From Metridium senile (taxonomy: Eukaryota > Cnidaria > Anthozoa > Actiniaria > Metridiidae): 64,000 nucleotides of DNA. Below, piece after piece: positions 32,161 through 43,352 of this stretch (the first letter of the stretch is position 1; each line of letters opens with the position of its first letter). Both the position numbers and the translations under genes were made by a program. Under the pieces are notes generated by a model, which was not told the DNA's origin, did no database searches, and worked only from the letters and a program-made list of their open reading frames with translations. The stretch covers positions 6,775,685 to 6,839,684 of the forward strand of contig OX459097.1 of the NCBI GenBank assembly GCA_949775045.1, given 5' to 3'.

Positions 32161-32400
32161 GTCCTGGGGGGGGGGGGGGGGGGGGGGTGTTCTCCCTTTA
32201 TCCAAGTGGTAGGGGTGATCGGCGTACCTTTTAGGGTTAAAATATTTCCAGTGCGTACCTTTTAGGGTCCATTTAGAGATTTGGCTCAAAAATCAGTTCT
32301 AAGGGTCGTTTTTACTCTGCTTTATTTGTATCTGAGCGTACCTTTTAGGGGTCATTTTCAAAATCTCCGCCGATCACCCCTACCACTTATTTGCTTTGTC
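32160..32400 (-). repeat. CCTAAAAGGTACG repeat element with poly-G edge
   Basis: A G-run (about 32166-32187) is followed by GGTAGGGGTGATCGGCGTAC, three spaced copies of GTACCTTTTAGGG and ATCTCCGCCGATCACCCCTA, so the ends are inverted repeats. A related element occurs at 61575-61850 in the opposite orientation, and a more distant one at 52075-52435. Confidence 0.75.
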
Positions 32401-33415
32401 GTTTGTAAATCTAACGGTTATGAAGTTAAAGAACACAGACGTACAAATGATAAATACAAATACTTTAGGAAGAAACCCTCTGGTTTCCAGGGTATAGCAA
32501 TTCAGGTGCTTTAATGATATAAGGTCTTTTGAATTGCACACTCATTTTCTGGGAGTGAGTGAAATTTATGGTCAGTGAATGGTAAATGGACAAGGGACCT
32601 TTGCGATTCAGTAATTTTATTTTGAACCGCAGACTTATTATCGGGAGCTCCGTGAAATTGTAATGATTGTTTTGTTATAGACCACTTTAATTTCATAAAT
32701 ACCATAATATGTACGGTAAAATGATTTTTCAAGTAAACGGAGATTTAAATAATTTTAGCACTGTCAAATTAAAAAAACACCTGAAATAGGCATGTTTTGA
32801 AAGTTTTGATGCTCTGGCTAAAATAACAAAGAACTTTATGCTCTCTATATTTAATGAAAATTGTAGCTAGAGATTTGTATGTAATTTTCTGCTGAGGCCT
32901 TCGATGCCTCGTTTCGGGTGTTTTTCTGATTTTTCAAACTCTTATAGTTTCTTGCAAATTTAATCGTTTTTTATAGTTATTATATTTTATAAGTTATTAT
33001 TATGGTGAATGTCTATCATATGATAGCTTTCTTTTTCTTAAAACATCAATTTTAAAAATTATGATAATTATTGGCTGCCATTTATGAAAGTCTCTATAAC
33101 CAGTTTTGTAGCCAGGTATGCAGGCTACCTGTTTTGAGATTTAGGCTCGGGATCTTACGGTTTATTTGCTTTATCATTATTACTCTGGCTGTCAGATTTA
33201 TCATAAGGTTTAACTCGTCTTGTAACAACTGCAATACCATTTTTTTTTTTAAGTGTTATCTGTCCCATCCGCTTTCCACTGGTTATTCCAGGACCCTATT
33301 AGTTTCCCTGTGTACGAATAGATGAATTGTGAGTGTTATTTATCTGCTCAGTAGTTTTAGAGATACTGATTATTTTTTTTTGAAAGTCAGTGTTCGACGA
33401 AGTTGCACATCTTTC
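32401..33415. other. Intergenic, no gene seen
   Basis: A+T-rich sequence with short unconvincing frames only. Confidence 0.45.
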
Positions 33416-33907
33416 CTAATAGTCTGGGAGCACAGGTAGTGCCGTGGGATTTTCGTGAAAATTAAACGCGACCTGTGCAGAAGTGTTGAGTAGGAACTAA
33501 AGAACATTTTAAATGTTGTCGGCAATTCTGTAAGTCGTGCAGGGGGGGCCTACGGGGCGTTTGAAAACTACCCACTCTAATCTTGCATGAAAACGAGGCT
33601 GAATCATAAAAACTAAATGAAAGCTGGTCTTAATTTGGTATTTATTCATTATAATATTGAGTTTTTGATAGTCTGAGATGTTGTACTCAATATCATCGTT
33701 TGTAGGGATAATCATAGGGGTCACGTGACCGGAAGTTAAGGCTCAATTTTTTGTTATCCTAAAAATGACTTAAGAATTGGACTAAACTGACTAAACTGAC
33801 TAAACGATTCTACTAACATTTTACTCATCACTGTCATCAGTGGAAAGGGGGGGGGGGGGGGGGGGTGTCAAATGCAAATTTTTGAAAATTATTTTCTGGT
33901 ATCTCTT

Positions 33908-34465
33908 AAGGCTCGGCCAAACGACAATGATAGTTGATGATAGTTCCAACTATCATGTGCGTTTGACCACCAACTATCATGCACTATCATCGACTATCAT
34001 GGCCTATCATAGAGTTTGAACATGTTCAAATTTCATATGGTAGTTGACAATAGTTTTTGCCGTTTGACCGCGTACAGGACAGTTGATGATAGATGAGACG
34101 CCTTCAACTATCATCAAGATCTCAAGCCAAAAAAGATCAAGTGGAAGACCAAAAGTTCTGCTGATTTATAACTGATGCAACTCAAGAAAGGCAAAGAGGA
34201 AGAGATAGTTTTACTAGACAATGTAACAAATTTATAGATACTTAATTTAATTAATGTAATTTATAGGGTATATATATGTATGTATGTATATGTATATATA
34301 TATATATATTTATTTCTTATTATTTTTATTATTACTATTATTTTCTCTCTATTGATTCTAGGTATATTTTATTTGTAGTTTATGTTCTCTGAAAAGCCTT
34401 TTAAGGACGAGAATAAAAATGTATGTATGTATGTATGTATCAACTATCATAGCCGTTTGACCTCC
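33908..34465. mobile_element. Nested repeat rich in CAACTATCAT with a LINE-like tail
   Basis: GGCTCGGCCAAACGAC and many ACTATCAT/ATGATAGT words lie on the left and AACTATCATAGCCGTTTGAC on the right. Between them is a segment ending CGAGAATAAAAATGTATGTA, then (TGTA)n, like a LINE 3' tail. The whole block sits in the left arm of the 33.4-37.1 kb inverted repeat and is absent from the right arm. Confidence 0.55.
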
Positions 34466-36469
34466 TCTTTAAGGTAGAGCGCATCGGTATTTGCTTCTGA
34501 TACATATATTAATATTATTAATTAATGTGGTATCTCTTAGGGGGTAAAATTCATCCAGCCACGCCCTTTTTAAAAGACTTCCGGTTTTAGGGGTAATTTT
34601 GAAAATTTCCGACGAGCATCCCCGGTACTTTTTCCCCAAAGTCCCCTCCCCCCAGGGATCCATTCGTCATTCTTTTTCTCCCGTCAACCAACACCGTCGT
34701 TATTCCACACTAGCATCTGGTAGTGAGCACGCAGAATCGCTTTATAAAGCGCGCTCTTTGTTTGTGGTAGCTACAGCCTGTTTGACTGAAACTAATTATT
34801 GTGAAATATCTTCCACCTGTAGGTCTTTGACTTCGGTGATGGCTGTCCTAGGCTGATCAGTTAGCAGACATGCTTCTCTACACATGTTTCTGTTGGGTAC
34901 AGTGGTGTTCCAAGGTTCCAAAAAGCGTAGTGCTGCCAATTTACCACTGCCCGGGGCACAATCAATCGGATCAAGCTCAATCACACTATGATTATTACCA
35001 TTGCCAGTGACAAACGATGTCTTCTGACACAGCTATGGGTATCGTCTTTAAGAAAGAACGAGGACGTCCATGTCTGGTGAATTGTTAAACAACTCTGTAG
35101 CTCCGTTGGCAGTTTCGTCTAGAGCATTGAGCAAGATCTTTGTATCCAGCTTTTTTTATTTACTTTGAAGATGGTCTACACCTTTATGTGTTGCAAGACT
35201 TGTACATCGTCAGGCCACATCAGCCCCTAGTTACGTCATCTCAGCTTGATCGAGGAGCGGTGAACGAGGAACTGCCAGGTACTTCGTTAGTTCGTTCTTA
35301 GTCTTACCCATGATGAGACAGGAGTCTTTGCATGGCGACCTTAAAAAAACTTATAATAAATTGATTGTAAATATTGCGGAATATAGCATGAAACTGATCA
35401 TTGCACGTGCACATTACAATATATGGGATCTTGACCAGCCTGTCTTTTATCTTGGGTACTTGTTTTAAGGGACGATGGTAAATCATATTGATCGAAAATA
35501 ATCAAGCAGACCTTACCGATGGATTCATACTTCCTTGTAATTATACTGTTAAAGTGCTCAGCCAGTTGCGAATAGTATTTTATATCGTTTGGCTTGTCAT
35601 GGAATCGGAGCTCTCAGTGTATCACACTGCATCTCCCACTTAGACGTGTGGAGTTAAAAGTCAGGCTGGTCAAAATCGATCCCATATATCGCTAATGTGT
35701 AATTGATCATTTTCATGCTATTTTATTATGCTAGGTCGCCATGCAAAAGATCCTGTCTCATCATTGCTAAGACTGGGGATGTACAAGTCTTGCAACATAT
35801 CAACGTGTAGAACATCTTCAAAGTAATCAAAAAAAGGTGGATACAAAGTTCTTGCTCCATGCTCTAGGCGCAACTGCCAAAGGTGCTTCTTAGTTTTTTA
35901 TCCATTCCCATGCAAACACGGACGTCCCCGTCCCCTGTTGTATTTATAGGTTTCCAAGACATATCCTTTGGCACTGACACTAGCTGGTAAAAATTATGGT
36001 GTGATTGATTTTTTGTGGTCTGGGCAAAGACCTCACTACAGACTGGAGATATTTCGCAAGAATCAGGTTCAGTAAAACAGGCTACCACCAACGCAGTGCG
36101 CACTTTATGATGCGCTCACTACAAGATGCTACAATCATGCGCAAAATACCTTGGGACATTATCTGGTTTTAACATGAAAAATATTTCAACATCATTTTTT
36201 CGTATCCCCCTCTCCCCCGTATCAATTTTGAATTGTGGGAATGTGAAACGGTTGTCATTTGAAAGACCAATCAACATTGCTTAGGGGGGAATGGGGTTTG
36301 CAAATCAAATTGATAGATTTTGTATATTTTTTGAAACGAAAACGTAAACGCTCATAAAAAAATGTCCCAACAATTTTGCACATGATTGTAGTGCTACAAA
36401 ATGCTAGAATAATGACTGTGTTGGCAGTCCAAGTTTGCCACAACCAGATAATTGATGTGAGAAAGATGA

Positions 36470-36685
36470 ATGGATCCCTGTAATGACAAAACAACTGCCC
36501 GCATCGAAAGCAGTTATCTATTTGGTGTGGGTGTAAATAAAAACAAATGCTCAAATGCTCAGTGTCGAAAACAGGGCTTGAACTGGACCAACCTCTGTTC
36601 TTCTTGTGACAGTGATAATTCGTGTGGAAAGACAGCTACTATCAACAAGAGTGAGTGCGACGAAAATGATGACAGTGATGATTAA
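36470..36685 (+). pseudogene. Cys-rich, acidic-tailed ORF fragment in the right arm
   Basis: An open frame contains KCSNAQCRKQGLNWTNLCSS, then CDSDNSCGK and an acidic end (ECDENDDSDD). The Cys spacing resembles the CXC-like C-terminal motifs of some metazoan mobile-element proteins. Probably a degenerate 3' fragment of the element's protein; no catalytic domain is left. Confidence 0.3.
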
Positions 36686-37098
36686 AATGTTAGTAGAATC
36701 GAACTTTCATTTGTAGTTTTAAGTTTAGTCAGTTTCAAGGTCCAATTTTTAAGTCATTTTTAGGATAACATGAAAATTGAGCCATAACTTCCGGTCACGT
36801 GACCCCTATAATTATCCCTACAAACGATGATATTCAGTACAACATCTCAGGCTATCAAAAAACGTAATTTTATATTGAAAAATACCAAATTAAGACCAAC
36901 TTTCATTTAGTTTTTATGATTCAGCCTCGTTTTCATGCAAGATTAGAGAGGGTAGTCTTCAAATGCCCCGACTTACATAATTGCCGACAACATTTAAAAT
37001 GTTCTTTAGTTCCTACTTAACACTTCTGCACAGGTCGCGTTTAATCTTCACGAAAATCCCACGGCACTTCTTTCGGCGACATCTGCTCCCGGACTATA

Positions 37099-40000
37099 AA
37101 TATGTGAGTTAAAATTCGAACCGTTCAAAATCACCTAGCTAAAACGCACTTTTATTCAAAACATTCTAATTCAAAATGTTCATTAACTATCAGAACATAG
37201 TCTTTTAAGATTTTTTTTCTAATTTTGATTTTTAGTTAAACTTTTCAATCTGTGGTGTTGTGGATGCCTTTGCAGTGGAACTTGCAAAAAAATAATAATA
37301 ACTTTATTTTATATATAGCAGCAATTACAAAAGCTCAACACCATGCACTTAACAATTGTCAATTGTAGAGGAAAAAAAATGATTTATGTTTTGTTTTCAC
37401 TTGAAACGTTTTTGTAAGAAATGCAACGTGCAATAATAATAATAACTTATTTAACGTCTCAATCTTCTAGCTGGACGCAGTATGTATCAAAAAAACAGCA
37501 ATTTTTCATAATGCCTTTTACATGCAAAAAAGTGACATGCTAATGAGCTTCGCATTAGTCACTGAACATGCCACTTATGACAAATTGCTTGCATATAGAT
37601 ATGACAATTTTGGTAAAAATCAAAACAGAAAGTACCAGAAGAAGAAAACGAAAAAGAAGAACAAGATCATCTTCCTACTTCCCACTTTTTGTCCCGCGAC
37701 TGATTTTTCCTCTAAACCTCAATAATTTTATCAATTTTAGTTTAATTAAAGAAAAAATACATGTCTAGTAAGGTAATTTTGAGTAAAAAGTTTTCCAAAA
37801 ATGTAAAATATATAGCTCAAAGTTTAATAGTTTTTTTTCTTGAAAAACGCGATTTTGGGGGACACTTTCCAAATAGTCAGTAACTAAATGAATTTTTTTC
37901 AAAAATTCCTGAAACTTTCAGGATATGTTACACACTTAAAGAACAACTAATATTCATGGAGCTGGCGTGGGAGCAGTCGATTTACGCCGCGGGACAAAAG
38001 GTTTAAAATATTTTTGTAAAACCCCTTGCATCTCCTGTAGCTTTGTAAGGCCTGCTGCAAAATCAACGTTTTGAAATTTTGAAAAAAAAATTAGTTGGTC
38101 ATAAAAAGTAAGAAAATCATATTTGACGGCATTTCTTTTAGCTTCATGCTGATTATTGACATCATTTCTGCCCGTTGTAGTAATATCAACCTTCTACGAA
38201 GCAGATTTCACGCATTTTAACAACTTTTCCGTTGACCGCGTCACTGAGCATCAAAAGTGGTATTTGTCCCGTTTGGCATTTTTCTTTAATAACTTTCTTG
38301 AAACACAAAAAATCATGAGTCTTTTCACATATGATATCATGCTAAACACTTGTAACAAAATTGTGAATACATTTTCTTGTTAAATATGGTTATTGATTTT
38401 TTTATTTAAAATTTTCAGTTTGCGTTAAGGGACAATTCCCGCTTCATTAGAATCACTTTTTCTCATGAAATAATAATTCGTTGGAAATGAAACTTGACCA
38501 ATAGATAGATTTTGACAACTCTATTAAAGCAATGTAGTTGTGTTTTAAAACAGATACTTGAAATAAGAAATTGGACGACCTTAACTTTTAACAAATGTGT
38601 TGTCATGGTAACCAAAAAATACCCTCTAGAGCAATTTTTTTTTCGATGAAATTCAAGTACTGTTAAAAGACTTTTGTCGATATCATTTTTATAAATTTTT
38701 ACACATATTTGAGAATTTGAGAATTTTTTCAAGTTTTAGCAAAAGTGGCTAGGTGCTTGGGTGAAGTGGCGCGCGACCGCCCTTAAAAAATATGGTTTTA
38801 TTTCAAAATAATTTTTTCATAGCCAAATCAAAGTCAAGATGATCAAATATCACAGTAAGTAATTTTTTTGAAGAATAACCCAATTTTGAGCTATTTAGGG
38901 GATCTTACATGTTGCCATAGCAACGGTCTTGCCTAATATTAAATTCATAATTTTTATGATCCTTTCATTACACTGTCTAATATCTGATGTTTTGTTTTCA
39001 AAAAATATTAAGTTTAGGTATTTTTATGGTCAAATTCAATTATAATACTATTGTTGAAGCTCCGTAAGCTCCGACGTCCTTACATTCCATTTCAATTTGT
39101 TTCTCTCTGCTTCTTGCTTTTATCAGGTGAGCTCTGACAAAAATACTAAATTATTAATTTGTTTTGCCTCTGGATTAGTGTCAGGTTCTTAACGTTCATC
39201 GTAAATGAATATGTGATAAAATCGATCAACTAAATTGGATGTTTTTGATCTCAATTTGTAGATAGAATGTTCAGAGTTTTACTCGATTGAGAATATGTAT
39301 ATTTAGAACACATGAAAGTATTTATTCAGATCATGATTGCCATTAACAGCTCTTTCCCTTAATTTTACATTTTCGTCCTTTTAACAGAATAAATGTACCT
39401 TTGCTTTAGATCATATCATGTCTATAATGTCTAAGGGATATATATTTATTTAGAGTGAGTGAATTTCATGTTCTAACAAATATGTCATAGTAACTTAAAA
39501 ATAAAATGGTTTAGGGACGACGGAATATTTTTTTTTGAAATACTTATTAATTCTCTCTTCTCGTTCCCCTTCTGATAATTATTATCAAAGAACATTATAA
39601 TTTGATTATTTAGCAGTGTGACAATCATGTTAACTTTAGATTTTTTGATAAATTACCTTCAAAAGAAGATTGTACTCTTTTGTACTAATATTAATTGCAA
39701 AACAACTAAATCTTACAACAAGTTATAGAGGTGAGTACTATGCTTCGTACTTCAATTTCGTGCAATCATAATTGATAATCTAATAATGTACCAGAGGACT
39801 TATTTATGTTGACACTTATGGAGTTTATTAGAAGACATAGGGGACGGAGAATAATATAAATTAATGCCGGTGATATTCTTCCCTTTAAATCTATCAGCTA
39901 TGATAGATTAATTTGATTCGACGTACGCCGCAAAAATTGTTGCAATAACTCCACATTTTTACACATTATAATACAGAATTTAAGGTAAGGAAAAGGTCAA

Positions 40001-40955
40001 TATCTACATGAAATGTAGGATAGCTTTCGTTTTTCGAAATATTTCTGATAGGCTGAATCGGCAACATTTTTTATCCAAACTAAGAGTGTGCTAGAGGGAT
40101 ACTATCATACGCAGTACGACGAAAATCTGAAAGAACGGGATACGTCAAGTCTTGGCCACGAGTTTTTAAGTATTCGATGTTTAGTTAAATGAATTAAAAG
40201 TGAAAGGTGGAGGGAGACTTTTATAGGTATTGTTGGTCATTTTTGAACATTTTGCATGTTCTATAACCCATCAAAATTCGTCATTTTGGAGCCTTTTTGA
40301 GCCATAGAAAAATCAATGCCATCATCTTTTTCATTTTTTTAACGTTTTTCATGGGCTATCGGTATAATAACGAAAACAAAAGAATGTAGTTGGGGAGTGT
40401 CACGACAAGAATGAACAGTACAAGGGATATTTTTATTCGTTCACCATTGTTCTCATATTTTCTTAATTCTTTTGTTTTTCTTCATTATTATTATCATTTT
40501 ATTGATTAAAGTAGCTTTGCTTGTGATATTTAAAATAGAAACCTAACGCAAGTAAGTTTGATTTTGATATATTTCTCGACGTTTCAACGCCATTCAGCGT
40601 CATTTTCAAGAGTACATTAACATTCAAAATTAGGATGTCTTATAGTAGTAGAATTAAGTCCCATGATAATAGTGTTGACATAATTAACAAACGATCTTCG
40701 CTCTAACAAAGTCTGATTGGATATTAGCTAAGTGATGGTCTTATTTTCCGGATAAATATCATCTAGTGAATGAGGCAGTCTAATAAAGGATAGTAAAGCA
40801 ATAACTCAGATCAGGTACATCTGTTAGGCCATGGGCGTGTATAACCAACATAGTCTGAGTCACACGGGCCATATTTAAACAACATATTGTTTTTCGACAA
40901 GTGTATGGCCATCATCTGAAGAAGGATGGGGCATACCCCAAGACAAAGGAAATCA
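37099..40955. other. Long A+T-rich intergenic stretch
   Basis: No gene recognised. A minus-strand SINE 3'-tail fragment occurs at about 37432-37480 (AACGTCTCAATCTTCTAGCT, the reverse complement of the tail in the SINE at 19.5-19.8 kb). An AATAATAATAACTTTATTTT stretch near 37290 looks like another retroelement tail. The rest is non-repetitive A+T-rich DNA. Confidence 0.5.
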
Positions 40956-40962
40956 CTAGCAA

Positions 40963-41079
40963 GGGATTCGCAATTCGAAAGACGAGGAATTTCAAATGCT
41001 GGTTTTATCATTAGGATTAAATGCTAAGAGTGCTTTATTTGCGAAATGCAAGTCGATGTATAAGAATGTTAATAAGTAA
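40963..41079 (+). pseudogene. Related small ORF, copy 1 (5' part disrupted)
   Basis: 39 codons including the stop align with the C-terminal two thirds of the ORF at 41143-41316: EEFQMLVLSLGLNAKSALFA, then KCKSMYKNVNK and TAA. The region before 40963 also aligns but carries a one-base length difference and a stop, so this copy lacks a continuous start. Many differences between the copies are synonymous. Confidence 0.45.
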
Positions 41080-41142
41080 GTTAACAAGTCTGAAAACATC
41101 AATATAGCAAAATACATTATATAACACGCTTTTTACGCGTGT

Positions 41143-41316
41143 ATGGCCACCTGTTTAAGAAAGGAATGGGGATACCCAAAGACCGATGAAATAAAGAAAG
41201 GAATTCGCAAGTCAACCGAGAAAGAATTTCAGATGCTAGTGCTCTCTTTAGGTTCGAAAGCAAAGAGTGCCTTACTTGCAAAATGCAAGTCCATGTATAA
41301 AAATGTTAACAAGTAA
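41143..41316 (+). CDS. Small ORF of 57 residues, duplicated, function unknown
   Basis: ATG at 41143 opens a basic, helical-looking frame MATCLRKEWGYPKTDEIKKG, followed by EFQMLVLSLGSKAKSALLAK and a C-terminal CKSMYKNVNK. No domain recognised. A diverged copy lies about 240 bases upstream. Between the two, most changes in the last 31 codons are synonymous or conservative, which suggests selection on the protein at least until recently. It could also be the last exon of a larger gene or part of a mobile element. A poly(A)-type signal (AATAAAACC near 41416) lies downstream. Confidence 0.45.
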   Translation: MATCLRKEWGYPKTDEIKKGIRKSTEKEFQMLVLSLGSKAKSALLAKCKSMYKNVNK

Positions 41317-41689
41317 ATATAGCGAAATGCATCATACAGTGTATAAGTGTGTACGCATAAGTATATTTTTGATATTTATACTGATGTACTTTTGATTACA
41401 CATGTTCATTTGTTAAATAAAACCATTACGTTCAAGTATGTTGTTGTTTTATGTATAAAAACATTCTTCACTCATTGAATTTTTGATCTTTTTTCCAAAA
41501 CAAATTCCATGCAAGATCTCCCTCGTTCACTCATTCAATTTCAGCGACAAACATGTTTTATAGCTTTAAGAAGAATATTGCTGGCGAAACAAGTTCTACA
41601 AATGCTTAGGGCCGCCATCAATGATATATTTTTAATAATAGCGAAAAACATGAATAAAAATTAATCTTGAAACAAATAATATATATATT

Positions 41690-41955
41690 TTAGCCTATGG
41701 GAATATTCCCGTTTTAGGGGACAAATCCCGGGACCTTTCCCTGTCCCGTGGGACAATTCCCGGTTAGGGGACAAATCCCGATAAAGGGACATTTCCCTGT
41801 CCCGTGGGACAATTCCCGGTCCCATGGGACAATTCCCGATAAAGGGACAAATCCCGGGGGACATTTCCCATTTCAGGGGACAATTCCCACTTTGGTGACG
41901 TCATAATGGGATATGTCCCGGGAAATGTCCCTCCAGGCGGGACAAATCCCGTACG
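41690..41955. repeat. Cluster of about 13 GGGACAWWTCCC-type near-palindromes
   Basis: Units such as GGGACAATTCCCG, GGGACAAATCCCG, GGGACATTTCCC and GGGAAATGTCCC recur every 15-30 bases on both strands. A CRE-like TGACGTCA lies at about 41896. It ends about 175 bases beyond the lectin stop codon. Either a minisatellite or a clustered binding-site array; the units resemble but do not exactly match the 10-base kappaB consensus. Confidence 0.85.
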
Positions 41956-42130
41956 CAGATGAACAAGAATCATATTGATTGTTAAGTGACGAAAACAACT
42001 TTCACAAAGTACATACATGTTTTATTATTTATTGCTTTTACAATAACATGTTAGCTAAATCAATTAAGTCTCCTTTAAACTTTTACCTATAGACGTTTGT
42101 TTGCCGGTTTGTTTGACATGTTTTACCGTT

Positions 42131-43287
42131 TCAATAACAAGTGAATTTAACCTCAATGTACTTCCCGATACCAGGGCAAGGGTCACCATAAATACTGTTG
42201 AAGGCCTTTAAATCACATGAAGGCTTGTTATTACAGGCTGCACGAATCTTATTACTGGAGGAATATGAACGGCATCCCGGCTTATTGTTTGCTCCAAGGG
42301 ATGGGCAAATACCAAAGCCATCTCCTGCTGTTCGGCCGTAGTTAGAGAAGTGAACAAATATACGTTGTTTGTTGCTACAAGAGAGAATCCTATGGTGATT
42401 CTCGCACACAACAGCCGTATCTGAAAATGAAAACATAATAATCAACTTTACTCATGAATTTAAGGTTAAATTGAGGTTAAATGGGTGGCATGAGTGGCCT
42501 ATCGGTGAGAGCGCTGGCCCGTTGCACCACTGTAACCTGGGTTCGATTCCCGGCTCGGGCGACAAGTGAATAGCCGAGTTCGTTTGATGTGTTGTTCTCT
42601 CTCATGCCACGAGGGTTTTTCTCCGGGTTATCCGGTTTTCCTCCCTCCACAAAGATCAACATGTGAAAAGTGATGTGTCCTAAATTATTTAATGTAGGGG
42701 TGGTGAGTGTGTCAAATACTTAAACATTAGCCACTGGCTAGGGAGATTCGGTAACGGCTCCCTGTATTTCGACGTAAAACAATGATTTATTTATTTATTC
42801 AGGAAATGCCTACGTCACAAATGCCATCCCCACCGACCGATTGGACTATACGAAGGAGGGAAGGGAGGTTCGTCTTAAAATTGATATAGTGGACCTGTAC
42901 TGTTTATTGAGAACATTTGGCACAAAAAGATAATTTGTCTGGCATGGTTTCGAGAGAATTCCGTTTTTTGAGGGTCCGGTATTAAGGTCCAAGAGGTTCA
43001 CTCTATTTAATGTCTAACTGAAAGTCGGATAAAAAAAAGGATTTAATGTCAATTTTTAGTTATCTGAAACATTGTACATCATATAGAAACAATGAATTTG
43101 TTTCATTCTTTCAATAAATGCAGCACTGAATTGTATTATAATTTAATAAAAGGAGACATAGAAATATATAATTATCATTTCTATGTGGTAAACTTACACA
43201 GCCAGATCCATCGAGGAGCTGAAAAACAACAAGTTTGATTATTAACGAGAGTAGAAAACATAAATAAACCAATCAACAATGATCAAA

Positions 43288-43352
<65 letters not shown>

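Larger units (their letters stand above)
33420..37098. mobile_element. Large imperfect inverted repeat (about 3.7 kb)
   Basis: The outer ends pair: ATAGTCTGGGAGCA at the left against TGCTCCCGGACTAT at the right. The pairing continues through GTGCCGTGGGATTTTCGTGA, GACCTGTGCAGAAGTG, GGGTCACGTGACCGGAAGTT and GATTCTACTAACATTTTA. Inner blocks also pair: about 34750-34830 with 36010-36120, and 35120-35470 with 35640-35880, for instance TGTTGCAAGACTTGTACATC and GAGACAGGA...CTTTGCATGGCGACC. The loop is near 35470-35640. Arms are diverged and interrupted by a nested repeat and a G-run on the left. It resembles a foldback element or two copies arranged tail to tail. Confidence 0.8.

Noticed and set aside
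36255..36554. 99-residue minus-strand ORF with a hydrophobic middle
   Set aside because: Lies in the arm of a diverged inverted repeat, with no recognisable domain and no splice context.
41690..41955. CRISPR-like array
   Set aside because: Units are short near-palindromes without uniform repeat length or unique spacers, in a eukaryotic genome.
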